NCBI RefSeq assembly: GCF_029906345.1
Contig: NZ_JARYGY010000003.1
Span: 475,411-539,410, forward strand
Length of the DNA: 64,000 nt
Source: Aquimarina mycalae
Lineage (GTDB): Bacteria > Bacteroidota > Bacteroidia > Flavobacteriales > Flavobacteriaceae
Direction of reading: 5' to 3'
A model generated the notes under the pieces. It did no database searches and was not told where the DNA came from. It saw nothing but the letters and a program-made list of their open reading frames with translations. The first letter of the stretch is position 1. The number at the start of each line of letters is the position of its first letter. The translations under genes were made by a program, and so were the position numbers. Shown here piece by piece: positions 1 through 8,472 of the stretch.

Positions 1-2
1 GG

Positions 3-407
3 AAATTAGATGCTAGAAATACCTATATTCTTTTTTCTAATGAAATGACTGTCATTGACGGGCAGTGGAATGCCAATAATGCTTTAGTTGGTGGATGGTC
101 TATTTTAGGAGATGTTACGGTTCAAGATGCTACCTTGGGAGTAACTACTTTTGATCCACTAGAAAACGCTATAAACATTTATCCTAATCCGTCTAATAAG
201 CATTTAACTATACTGGATAAGAATAATATAGGATTAAATGAAGTACAATTTATTGATATGACAGGACGAATAATTCAAAAAACTTATATAGAGAGTTTAA
301 CTAATAATACAAAGACAATAGATATTTCGCATCTGTCGGCTGGTGTATATAATTTAATTCTTAATGCTGACGCTGGTAAAGTCCAAAAACGATTTGTAAA
401 ACAGTAA
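3..407 (+). CDS. T9SS-secreted protein, C-terminal fragment
   Basis: The reading frame is open from the left edge of the window, so this is the 3' end of a longer gene whose start lies outside. The last 80 or so residues form a type A C-terminal sorting domain: an IYPNPSN motif, then a beta-rich stretch (VQFIDMTGRIIQ), SHLSAGVYNLIL, and a terminal KVQKRFVKQ. In Bacteroidota this domain directs a protein through the type IX secretion system and is removed at the cell surface. The roughly 50 residues before it give no recognisable catalytic domain, so the passenger function is unknown. Confidence 0.85.
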   Translation, partial: KLDARNTYILFSNEMTVIDGQWNANNALVGGWSILGDVTVQDATLGVTTFDPLENAINIYPNPSNKHLTILDKNNIGLNEVQFIDMTGRIIQKTYIESLTNNTKTIDISHLSAGVYNLILNADAGKVQKRFVKQ

Positions 408-454
408 AATATTATAAATCAAGGATTTTTTGCTATCTATAAAGAAGCACTTTA

Positions 455-507
455 TACAATTAAAACTACCGTTTATACATAGGGTAACGTTTCTGCTTTT
501 AATTGTA
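455..507 (+). other. inverted repeat after the T9SS gene
   Basis: TACAATTAAAA is mirrored by TTTTAATTGTA with a 31-base loop. It lies 48 bp past the stop codon. There is no clear run of T after the second arm, so it is at best a weak terminator or RNA stabilising hairpin. Confidence 0.3.
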
Positions 508-548
508 CATACATTAGTTCTTCATTAAGAATAACAAAAAAAGACCCT

Positions 549-1340
549 ATGAAATTAATTAAAAAAAATGCGCACTTAAATGTTTATATATTATTGTTAT
601 CTATAACACTAATACAAATTAGTTGTGACTCAGATAATGATGATAGTATAGTTATACCTGATAGTAATCTTATTACTATTAGCCAATCCGAAATCAACTT
701 TGGTGAAGTTGTTCAAAATACTTCTGGAAAAAATCAGAATGAAATAAGTGAAGTTACACTTACGTTGACTAATAATTCAGATGAAATTCTAAATAGCTTG
801 GGAGCTTCTATTGAATTTCCAGGAAGCGTAAGTGTTAACCTTTCTTTTTCGCCATTAGATCCAGGAGAATCTATTGATGTTCCTTTTACATTTGCTCCTG
901 GAAATCTTGAACCTGGAATATATACAGGTACAGCTACACTTACTCCATCCATTGGAGAACCATTAGAAGTAAAATTGGAAGCTACAGTTATTGCCGCTTC
1001 TGATAATGCTGGCAAAATTAGTTTAAGTTCGAACGTAGTAGATTTTGGTGAGGTTACCCAAAGTACTTCTGGAAAAAATCAAAACGAAGTAAGTGAAGTT
1101 ACGCTTACCTTAACAAACAACTCAAATGAAATTTTGCAAGGTTTAGCATCTTCTATTGAATTTCCTGGAAGTGTAAGCGTTAAACTTTCTTTTTCTCCTT
1201 TAGCACCAGGCGAATCTATAGATGTTCCTTTTACATTTGCTCCTGGAAATCTTCAACCAGGAATATATACGGGTAAAGCTACTCTTACCCCTTCTATAGG
1301 AGAACCCTTAGCAGTTGAATTAAAAGCAACTGTTATCTGA
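549..1340 (+). CDS. surface lipoprotein with two duplicated Ig/ASH-like domains
   Basis: 263 residues. The N-terminus is a lipoprotein signal ending in ISC, followed by the acidic DSDNDD, which resembles the lipoprotein export signal of Bacteroidota that sends lipoproteins to the cell surface. The mature part is two copies of a domain of about 105 residues (roughly 42-147 and 157-263). Each begins with an FGEV strand and contains FPGSVSV, PGESIDVPFTFAPGN and PGIYTG, a pattern like ASPM/SPD-2/Hydin-type beta-sandwiches. The copies are nearly identical in protein and DNA, implying recent tandem duplication. No catalytic residues are visible; a binding or structural role is inferred. Confidence 0.75.
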   Translation: MKLIKKNAHLNVYILLLSITLIQISCDSDNDDSIVIPDSNLITISQSEINFGEVVQNTSGKNQNEISEVTLTLTNNSDEILNSLGASIEFPGSVSVNLSFSPLDPGESIDVPFTFAPGNLEPGIYTGTATLTPSIGEPLEVKLEATVIAASDNAGKISLSSNVVDFGEVTQSTSGKNQNEVSEVTLTLTNNSNEILQGLASSIEFPGSVSVKLSFSPLAPGESIDVPFTFAPGNLQPGIYTGKATLTPSIGEPLAVELKATVI

Positions 1341-1367
1341 GTTTTCAATAATTCAATTGTCAATGTT

Positions 1368-1402
1368 AAGCACGTTAGAAAATATTTTCTAGCGTGCTTT
1401 TT
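1368..1402 (+). terminator. rho-independent terminator
   Basis: AAGCACG...CGTGCTT stem with an A/T-rich inner stem and a following T run, 27 bp after the lipoprotein stop codon. Confidence 0.75.
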
Positions 1403-1501
1403 CATGAATTTTATATTCAGGAGATATTATAATTCAATGATTATCACATTAATTTTGTCGGGATTACTTCTATATAGCGACTGACTAAAAAAATAAAATC
1501 C

Positions 1502-2851
1502 TTGCACAAATTCTTGATGTACATATTGATGTTATTTACTATTGGTTCTTTGCAGGGACAAAAACAGTACTATGAGTACTTTTTGGATTTCTTTCGCACT
1601 GCAAATCCAGAAGTGCATAAAAATGCTCTAACTCATATTAAAACGAATTGGTCAGAAAGCTCTGAGGTTTTAGCCATCGAAACTTTATACTTCCTCCAAA
1701 ACGCAAACAATTCGCTGAAAATTCTAAACTTACTTCAGAAAAAAACAAAAAAATACTATCATCTTGATTTTAATGCATGGTATGAATATATATGGAACAA
1801 AAATTATACATATACTGATGATTATTATACATTTAAAGCGCTTTTACATCAATCTATAGATCAGCGATTTAATAAATACTTTCTCAATCGTCAAAACCAA
1901 TCTGATATTAGGCTTGATGAAGTACGTTGGGGCGGCGTACTTCAGGATGGAATACCACCCTTACGAAACCCTAAGATGATCCAGGCTTCTTCAGCACAAT
2001 ATTTAAAAGATTCGGATATTGTTTTCGGAATTGCTATTAATGGAGATATCAGAGCTTACCCGAAACGAATTTTAGCTTGGCATGAGATGTTTACTGATAT
2101 TGTAGGAGATATTCCCGTTGCAGGAGTATATTGTACACTTTGTGGTACAGTAATCCTTTATAAAACACAAAAAGATGGTGTTCAATATAAACTTGGAACA
2201 AGCGGTTTTTTATATAGATCCAATAAACTGATGTATGACCAGAAAACACAATCTTTATGGAATACACTTTGGGGAAAACCTGTAATTGGCCCATTAGTTG
2301 GAAAAGGAATTGAACTAGAGTATCTAAGCGTTGTTACGACTACCTGGGGTAATTGGAAAAAACTGCATCCAGAAACTACTGTATTATCATTGTTCACTGG
2401 TCATAATAGAGATTATGGCGAAGGAGTCGCTTATAAAGATTATTTTGCAACGGATAAATTAATGTTTTCTGTCCCCAAAAAGGATACTAAATTAAAAAAC
2501 AAACAGGAAATATTAGCTATTAGATTGCCTTCAGAAACTGATGAAAACATTGCAATTTCTTCTAAATTCCTTAATAAGAATAACATTTATAGAAATCAAA
2601 TTAACACTAGAAACTTTACTGTGTTTACGGATAAAAGTGGAGCTCATAGAGTATATTTTACTTTAGAAATAGAATTTTCATCTTACAATAAAGAATCTGA
2701 AGCAATCGATGCTAAAGGAAATACCTGGGTTTTATATGAAGACGAATTAAAAAACAATATCACTGGTAAGGTTTTAAAACGTTTGCCGACCCATAATGCT
2801 TTTTGGTTTGGATATAAAGCAGCCTTTCCTGAGGTAAAACTTATTAAATAA
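1502..2851 (+). CDS. DUF3179 domain-containing protein
   Basis: 449 residues. The TTG at 1502 gives MHKFLMYILMLFTIGSLQGQ, a plausible signal peptide; an ATG at 1517 is the alternative start and would leave a short signal. The middle carries the hallmarks of DUF3179: AYPKRILAWHEMFTD, then VYCTLCGTVILY with its paired cysteines, then SLWNTLWGKPVIGPLVG and PETTVLS. The CxxC pair suggests metal binding or redox chemistry, but the family's reaction is not established. The N-terminal 110 residues are helical and family-specific. It has its own terminator and appears monocistronic. Confidence 0.75.
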   Translation: MHKFLMYILMLFTIGSLQGQKQYYEYFLDFFRTANPEVHKNALTHIKTNWSESSEVLAIETLYFLQNANNSLKILNLLQKKTKKYYHLDFNAWYEYIWNKNYTYTDDYYTFKALLHQSIDQRFNKYFLNRQNQSDIRLDEVRWGGVLQDGIPPLRNPKMIQASSAQYLKDSDIVFGIAINGDIRAYPKRILAWHEMFTDIVGDIPVAGVYCTLCGTVILYKTQKDGVQYKLGTSGFLYRSNKLMYDQKTQSLWNTLWGKPVIGPLVGKGIELEYLSVVTTTWGNWKKLHPETTVLSLFTGHNRDYGEGVAYKDYFATDKLMFSVPKKDTKLKNKQEILAIRLPSETDENIAISSKFLNKNNIYRNQINTRNFTVFTDKSGAHRVYFTLEIEFSSYNKESEAIDAKGNTWVLYEDELKNNITGKVLKRLPTHNAFWFGYKAAFPEVKLIK

Positions 2852-2859
2852 CTATAAAT

Positions 2860-2892
2860 AAGAAGACCCTAATAAAATAGGGTCTTCTTTGG
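2860..2892. terminator. bidirectional rho-independent terminator
   Basis: AGAAGACCCTA pairs with TAGGGTCTTCT around a short loop and is followed by T. It sits between the convergent DUF3179 gene and metE, with A-rich sequence on the other side, so it may serve both. Confidence 0.75.
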
Positions 2893-2929
2893 TTTAAGTA
2901 TACATATACCTAAGTTGGTTAAAAAATAA

Positions 2930-5248
2930 TTAAACTATTTCTAGAACTTCTTGTCTTAATTGTTTAGCAGCTGTAACCATGATTTCAAGAGCTTTTTTAG
3001 TTTCTTCCCATCCACGAGTTTTTAGTCCACAATCTGGATTAATCCATAACTGATCTTCAGAAATAAACTGTTGAGCTTTAGCAATTAATGAAACCATTTC
3101 TTCTATAGAAGGAATTCTAGGAGCATGAATATCATACACTCCAGGCCCTATTTGATTAGGATATTTAAAATCTGAAAAAGCATCTAATAACTCCATTTGT
3201 GATCTGGAGCATTCAATCGTTATTACATCAGCATCCATATCAGCAATGTGACCAATGATATCGTTAAATTCAGAATAACACATATGTGTATGTATCTGTG
3301 TTTGATTAGCTACTACACTCGAAGATATTCTAAAGGATGCTATCGCCCATTCTAAATAACTGTTCCAATCTCGATGTTTTAATGGTAATCCTTCTCTTAA
3401 TGCTGGTTCATCGATCTGTATAATTTTAATCCCATGATCTTCTAAGTCTTTTACCTCATCTCTAATTGCGAGTGCAATTTCTTTACAAGTAATAGCTCTA
3501 GGCTGATCATCTCTTACAAAAGACCATTGCAACATGGTTACTGGACCAGTAAGCATTCCTTTTACTAGTTTAGGAGTTAACGATTGTGCATATAATGTCC
3601 AATCGACTGTCATAGAATTAGGTCTATGAATGCTACCATAAATAATGGGTGGTTTCACACAACGAGACCCGTAACTCTGAACCCATCCAAACTTGGTAAA
3701 AGCAAAACCATCTAATCGTTCTCCAAAGTATTCACCCATATCATTACGCTCGAATTCTCCATGTACCAGTACATCTAGTTCTATTTCTTCTTGCCATTGG
3801 ATTGTTTGTTTAATTTCCTGTTTTAAAAATTGATCATATTCTTCTTTTGAAATGTCTCCTTTTTTATACTTATACCTCCAACTTCTAACTGCTTTTGTTT
3901 GAGGAAAAGATCCGATAGTTGTAGTCGGAAAAAGTGGTAATCCCAAATCTTCACGTTGTACTTCTTTACGAAGCTTAAATGAATTATCTCTAACCATATC
4001 TTTTTCTGAAATTGTGGTTACCCTCTTTTTTACTTCTGGATTGTGAATAAGATTAGAGTTACTCCTATTAAAATGTGATGTTATATTTTTGTCGAGCTTG
4101 TCTAATATTTCATCTTCTTTATTGAAATCCACAAGTCGTTTTAACACAACTACTTCATCTAGTTTTTGTTTTGCAAATGATAACCAATCAATAAGTTCTA
4201 ATGGCAAATTCTCATTTTGATTTTCGAGTTCTAAGTCACAAGGAGCATGAAGAAGTGAGCAGGAAGGTGCTATCAAAATAGTATTCTCTTTTCTTTTTGC
4301 TATTGCTTTATAAATATATTCTAAAGATTTTTGAAAATTATTTTTCCATACGTTTCTACCATCTACTACTCCTAATGAAAGTTGCATGCGTACAGGAATA
4401 CTGTCAAGCACTTTATCTAATTGTTCTGGACATCTTACCAAGTCTATATGGATTGCATCAATCAGCAATTCTTCTGATATCAATTCTAAATTATCCTCAA
4501 TCCCTTCAAAATAAGTGGTTACCAATATTTTTAAATCAGGAAAGGTGCTTTTTAATTTCAGATAAGTTTCCTTGTATGCTTCTTTTTCTTTCGTTGTTAT
4601 ATCTAATCCCAAAAATGGTTCATCTAACTGAATCCATTCAGCTCCTAACGCTACTAATTTTTTGATTATATCTACATAAACTACTAACAATTTATCTATT
4701 AGTTCTACTCTATGAAAACCTGCTTCTTTTTCTTTTCCTAATAATAAGTATGATATCGGTCCGATTAAAACAGGTTTTGTTTGTATTCCCAATTCTTTCG
4801 CTTCATAGAACTCATCAATCACTTTAGAAGAAAATTGTTGGAATTCTTGATCTTTATAAAATTCGGGAACAATATAATGGTAATTAGTATCAAACCATTT
4901 GGTCATTTCCATTGCAGTTATATCATGTTCATCATTTTGATACCCTCTTGCCATTGCAAAGTATAAATCCATTGGATTAAGGTTTCTAGCTAGTAAATTT
5001 TGATACCTTTTAGGAATAGCACCAACCATTAATGACATATCTAATACATGATCATAGAAAGAAAAGTCATTGGATGGTATTAAATCTATACCTGCTTTTT
5101 GTTGCAATAGCCAATTTTCTTGTCTAATGTTTTTTCCTACCTGAAGTAGGTTTTTGTACGTAGTTTTTCCAGACCAATACTGCTCTGAAACTTTTTTCAA
5201 TTCTCTTTTGCTACCAATACGCGGGTAACCAAGGTTGTGTGTAAGCAT
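2930..5248 (-). CDS. metE: cobalamin-independent methionine synthase
   Basis: 772 residues, full length for MetE. It transfers a methyl group from 5-methyltetrahydropteroyl-polyglutamate to homocysteine, the last step of methionine synthesis, in the cytosol. The N-terminus MLTHNLGYPRIGSKRELKK and the C-terminal catalytic half (FPTTTIGSFPQT, LVHGEFERNDM, HTHMCYSEF, NPDCGLKTRGW) are all present. The zinc ligands would be the His and Cys of HTHMC and the Cys of PDCG. A cobalamin riboswitch lies in its leader, so expression should fall when B12 is present and a B12-dependent MetH elsewhere can take over. Confidence 0.96.
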   Translation of the reverse strand: MLTHNLGYPRIGSKRELKKVSEQYWSGKTTYKNLLQVGKNIRQENWLLQQKAGIDLIPSNDFSFYDHVLDMSLMVGAIPKRYQNLLARNLNPMDLYFAMARGYQNDEHDITAMEMTKWFDTNYHYIVPEFYKDQEFQQFSSKVIDEFYEAKELGIQTKPVLIGPISYLLLGKEKEAGFHRVELIDKLLVVYVDIIKKLVALGAEWIQLDEPFLGLDITTKEKEAYKETYLKLKSTFPDLKILVTTYFEGIEDNLELISEELLIDAIHIDLVRCPEQLDKVLDSIPVRMQLSLGVVDGRNVWKNNFQKSLEYIYKAIAKRKENTILIAPSCSLLHAPCDLELENQNENLPLELIDWLSFAKQKLDEVVVLKRLVDFNKEDEILDKLDKNITSHFNRSNSNLIHNPEVKKRVTTISEKDMVRDNSFKLRKEVQREDLGLPLFPTTTIGSFPQTKAVRSWRYKYKKGDISKEEYDQFLKQEIKQTIQWQEEIELDVLVHGEFERNDMGEYFGERLDGFAFTKFGWVQSYGSRCVKPPIIYGSIHRPNSMTVDWTLYAQSLTPKLVKGMLTGPVTMLQWSFVRDDQPRAITCKEIALAIRDEVKDLEDHGIKIIQIDEPALREGLPLKHRDWNSYLEWAIASFRISSSVVANQTQIHTHMCYSEFNDIIGHIADMDADVITIECSRSQMELLDAFSDFKYPNQIGPGVYDIHAPRIPSIEEMVSLIAKAQQFISEDQLWINPDCGLKTRGWEETKKALEIMVTAAKQLRQEVLEIV

Positions 5249-5399
5249 AACTTTAAACTTTTAAAAATTAATATTAACTTTTAAAGCTCTTTGGGTAAAT
5301 TAGTACGCTACGAGAATGAAGAAAATTAAAATGGTGCATATGTAATTGTTCACCAAAAAGGTAATTATTTTTTTGGTGTGCATCCAACTTAACTAAAGC

Positions 5400-5580
5400 T
5401 TCAATTCGCGAAAGCATAGTCAATTCAATAGTAGGCAGGTCTCCTGACTTGTAACATTTTTATCATCCTTCCCATCCAGTAACTAAGACAGTGGATATAT
5501 ATTGATAAAAACTATATGGTTACTTACAGTTGCGCGACAGTTCGTGATTCTCACACGATTCCCTATTAATTTACACTTAA
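5400..5580 (-). promoter_or_regulatory. cobalamin riboswitch in the metE leader
   Basis: Read on the minus strand, the leader contains GGGAAT...GTGAGAATC, then ACTGTCGCGCAACTGTAAG, then GTCAGGAGACCTGCCT, which are the conserved core and B12-box elements of the cobalamin riboswitch in the correct order. It ends about 150 bp before the metE ATG. The placement implies repression of metE by adenosyl- or methylcobalamin. Exact ends are approximate. Confidence 0.92.
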
Positions 5581-5760
5581 GTAAAACCTATATTGGTTGA
5601 TCTAGAATTTTATGTAAAGAACTTTCTATACTATAAAAGTAACTTAAATAATGCTATGATCCTCCTAAAAAGACGCTAAAAGAATATTATTAAACATTCA
5701 TAATTTAAAACCAATCTTAACTTGATATTTAATAATTTTAGAATAGAAATATTTAAAATC

Positions 5761-6000
5761 ATGGAAAATAATATAAGAGGTGGCGATACTCCAATCCCTT
5801 GTCAATTAGAAGCAGATAAAAATTATGCTTGGTGTAGTTGTGGTCACAGTGTTGATCAACCATTCTGTAATGGCACTCATAAAAAAGAAGGAGGTACCAA
5901 CCCTTTAATTTTTAGTGTAGAAGAAGCTAAAGAAGCCTATTTATGTACATGCAAACAAACCAGTAATCCTCCTTATTGCGATGGTTCACATAAGAACTAA
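5761..6000 (+). CDS. CDGSH iron-sulfur domain protein
   Basis: 79 residues from the ATG at 5761; an upstream TTG at 5722 would add 13 unlikely residues. Two CDGSH-type motifs are visible, CSCGHSVDQPFCNGTH and CTCKQTSNPPYCDGSH, each with the three Cys and one His that bind a 2Fe-2S cluster. Tandem-motif proteins of this size are common in bacteria as soluble redox or cluster-carrier proteins. The electron partner is not apparent from the neighbours. Confidence 0.88.
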   Translation: MENNIRGGDTPIPCQLEADKNYAWCSCGHSVDQPFCNGTHKKEGGTNPLIFSVEEAKEAYLCTCKQTSNPPYCDGSHKN

Positions 6001-6005
6001 TTAAA

Positions 6006-6045
6006 AAACCCTATTCTATAATACAGAATAGGGCCTTATTTTTTT
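6006..6045 (+). terminator. rho-independent terminator
   Basis: CCCTATTCT pairs with AGAATAGGG and is followed by a T run, directly after the CDGSH gene. Confidence 0.75.
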
Positions 6046-6057
6046 ATACGATTGTAG

Positions 6058-6471
6058 TTACGCTTCTTTATCAATCCAAGTAAACACAATAGATGCTATC
6101 CTAGAAATAATAAACACAATGAACCCAAAAATTGGAGGAAGTGCTGAAACCTTTAACCCACCAGCAAATATAGTGGTAGAGATATTTCCTATCGCCTCCA
6201 ACTGATCAAACATTCCGACAATACCTATAAGTTGCCCTAGCATTCCCCAAACTAATGTTAACAAACCTATAGAATTTAGTAGTTTAATATGTTTCTGTAG
6301 GTTATTATTGTTTTTTCTTATTGCTAACACACCTCTCACTATTAAAAAAAAGACGAGTAGTAACATGATTAAAATAGGAAACATAAAAAACATTCCTCCT
6401 TCTTCTAATCTTTGAAAAAACTGAACAAACAGAAATGGGTTCTGTGCTTGCACTGTAGTTAGTGATATCAT
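6058..6471 (-). CDS. MotA/TolQ/ExbB-like proton channel family protein
   Basis: 137 residues with three hydrophobic segments: about 28-50, 68-88 and 108-132. The stretch IGLLTLVWGMLGQLIGIVGMF followed by STTIFAGGLKVSALPPIFGFIV resembles the paired core helices of the MotA/TolQ/ExbB family (GLLGTV...GMI; AL..T..GL..A.P). Such proteins energise outer-membrane or motility systems by proton flow. It is short for the family and no ExbD/TolR partner is adjacent, so its role is open. Confidence 0.65.
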   Translation of the reverse strand: MISLTTVQAQNPFLFVQFFQRLEEGGMFFMFPILIMLLLVFFLIVRGVLAIRKNNNNLQKHIKLLNSIGLLTLVWGMLGQLIGIVGMFDQLEAIGNISTTIFAGGLKVSALPPIFGFIVFIISRIASIVFTWIDKEA

Positions 6472-6486
6472 AATTTATTTTTTGAA

Positions 6487-6618
6487 TTAAACATATTCAA
6501 AACTAGAATCTAAAGTTTTTGAAATATATTTTTTTCGTTCACTTACCAAATCCACATAGTTTTTAGCAGAATCAATACGATTTATAGAAACACCTATCGA
6601 ATCCTGCAATAAAGGAAT
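6487..6618 (-). pseudogene. possible remnant coding fragment
   Basis: On the minus strand a 43-codon open stretch ends at a TAA at 6487-6489. It translates to a coding-like sequence including INRIDSAKNYVDLVSERKKY. It opens straight after an in-frame TAG and has no ATG. It could be the tail of a decayed gene or a short ORF starting at the TTG at 6609. Confidence 0.25.
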
Positions 6619-6683
6619 CTAAAATGGTTATTCATCCAAAAATAAGGTATGGAAAATAAAAATTACTGATATTGTAGGCTAAT

Positions 6684-7760
6684 ATGGTTTCTAAAGACAT
6701 TATTCTTAAAAAAGTTGCAACAATATTACTGCATACCATATTTTGGGTGATTGTGCTTTTCTCGTACACATATTTTTTCGGTTATAACACAGAAGACATT
6801 AATTATGTTTTCTCTTTTTCTCTTTTTTTAATGCCTGTAACTATTGGCACTACCTATACAGTTACCGATATATTAATACCTAAATATCTAATTAAAGAAA
6901 AATACTTTCATTGCATTCTGTATAGTGTTTATACAATGATTATCTCTGCTTTTTTTATTGTTATTTCCTTTTTTTACGGCTTGATATTCTTATCCTCACT
7001 TAAATATGAAGGAATGGCTCCGATGACCAGAAGTCCTTTTTTTCTATTTATTGCAGTGTACTTTGTAGTTTTTATTGCCAGTGCTTTAAGTTTAGCAAAA
7101 CATAATTATCAGTCTACAACTGCCAATCAAGAACTGAAAAATAGAATTTTAGAAGCTCAATTGAAGCTAAAAGAACAAGAGTTGAATTATCTAAAAATGC
7201 AAATTCACCCGCATTTCTTATTCAACACACTAAATACATTGTATGGTTTTGCATTAAAGAAATCTAATCATACACCAGAAATGATATTAAAATTATCCAA
7301 TCTATTGGATTATCTACTATATCAATCAGATAAACCATTGGTTACTTTGAAGGAAGAAATAGATCACATTAAAGATTATGTAGCACTAGAACAAATGCGT
7401 TTTAGTGATGTATTAGATATCTCTTTACAATTTGAAAATGTAAACGATACCATACAGGTAGCTCCGATGTTGTTAATCCCATTTGTAGAAAACAGTTTTA
7501 AGCATGGACAAATTGTAGATAAAAAGTTATCAATATATATGCGCCTAAAATGTGTGGATAATGAAATTCATTTTTCCATAACAAATTCTATCTATCCATC
7601 CGACGAAAAGGATAATAAAGGAATCGGGTTAAGTAACATCAGAAAACGACTATCATTAGTCTATAAAGATAATCACGATCTTAACATATCGAAAGATCAG
7701 AACCTGTATACTGTAGAATTAATCTTAAAAAACCTAAAAACTCCTACTAATGAGTTCTAA
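6684..7760 (+). CDS. LytS/YehU-type sensor histidine kinase
   Basis: 358 residues. Four hydrophobic segments span roughly residues 10-145. A short coiled region (KLKEQELNYLK) leads into the His_kinase signature IHPHFLFNTLN with H177 as the likely phosphorylated residue. An N-box (PFVENSFKHG) and a G-box (KGIGLSNIRKRL) follow. This is the PF06580 class that works with LytTR regulators. It overlaps the next gene by 11 bp, so the two are co-translated as a two-component pair. No separate sensory domain is recognised beyond the membrane region. Confidence 0.9.
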   Translation: MVSKDIILKKVATILLHTIFWVIVLFSYTYFFGYNTEDINYVFSFSLFLMPVTIGTTYTVTDILIPKYLIKEKYFHCILYSVYTMIISAFFIVISFFYGLIFLSSLKYEGMAPMTRSPFFLFIAVYFVVFIASALSLAKHNYQSTTANQELKNRILEAQLKLKEQELNYLKMQIHPHFLFNTLNTLYGFALKKSNHTPEMILKLSNLLDYLLYQSDKPLVTLKEEIDHIKDYVALEQMRFSDVLDISLQFENVNDTIQVAPMLLIPFVENSFKHGQIVDKKLSIYMRLKCVDNEIHFSITNSIYPSDEKDNKGIGLSNIRKRLSLVYKDNHDLNISKDQNLYTVELILKNLKTPTNEF

Positions 7761-8460
7761 AATATCATGCATCATTGTAGACGATGAACCTACTGCAAGA
7801 GATATTATCGCTGATCATTTGACAAGAATTGATCGTATTGAAGTAGTTGCGATATGCAATAATGCATTAGAGGCATTTAATTGTATTAATTCTCAAAAAG
7901 TAGATTTGATTTTTCTGGATATCAATATGCCTGAAATATCTGGGATTTCTTTTGCTAAATCCATTAACAAAGAGATCAAAATCATTTTCACCACAGCATA
8001 CAGAGAATATGCCATCGATGGGTTCGACTTACATGCGGTAGATTATTTACTAAAACCTATTTCTTTTGAAAGACTCCTTAATGCAGTCAACAATTACTTC
8101 GAGATACATCATAAAGCTTCACCTATAAAAAATCAGGAAATAAAACCAAATGAATTTATTTTTGTTCGGTCTGAACGTAGAATGAAAAAAATAGATTTTG
8201 CTGAAATTATCTATGTAGAAAGTTATAATGATTATCTCAAAATCCATTGTACTCAGGAAACCATTGTAACCAGAGAAACCATTAGTAATATTGAGGCAAA
8301 ACTACCAGTTCAACAATTTATGAGAACACACCGTTCCTTCATCATCTCCATACAAAAAATTGATTCTTTTTCTAATGAAGAATTAGTGTTAAACAACAAA
8401 TCCATTCCCATCAGTAGAAATTATAAGAGTGAAGTACTAAATAGATTAGAAAATATCTAA
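7750..8460 (+). CDS. LytTR-family response regulator
   Basis: 236 residues. The N-terminal receiver has the acidic pair in VDDEP, the phospho-acceptor D57 in FLDINMPEISG and the conserved Lys in LLKPIS. Residues from about 135 to the end form a LytTR DNA-binding domain (IYVESYNDYLKIH, MRTHRSFIIS, IPISRNYK). It overlaps and pairs with the upstream LytS-type kinase. Target genes cannot be read from the sequence. Confidence 0.92.
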   Translation: MSSKISCIIVDDEPTARDIIADHLTRIDRIEVVAICNNALEAFNCINSQKVDLIFLDINMPEISGISFAKSINKEIKIIFTTAYREYAIDGFDLHAVDYLLKPISFERLLNAVNNYFEIHHKASPIKNQEIKPNEFIFVRSERRMKKIDFAEIIYVESYNDYLKIHCTQETIVTRETISNIEAKLPVQQFMRTHRSFIISIQKIDSFSNEELVLNNKSIPISRNYKSEVLNRLENI

Positions 8461-8472
8461 AGGATCATCTGC

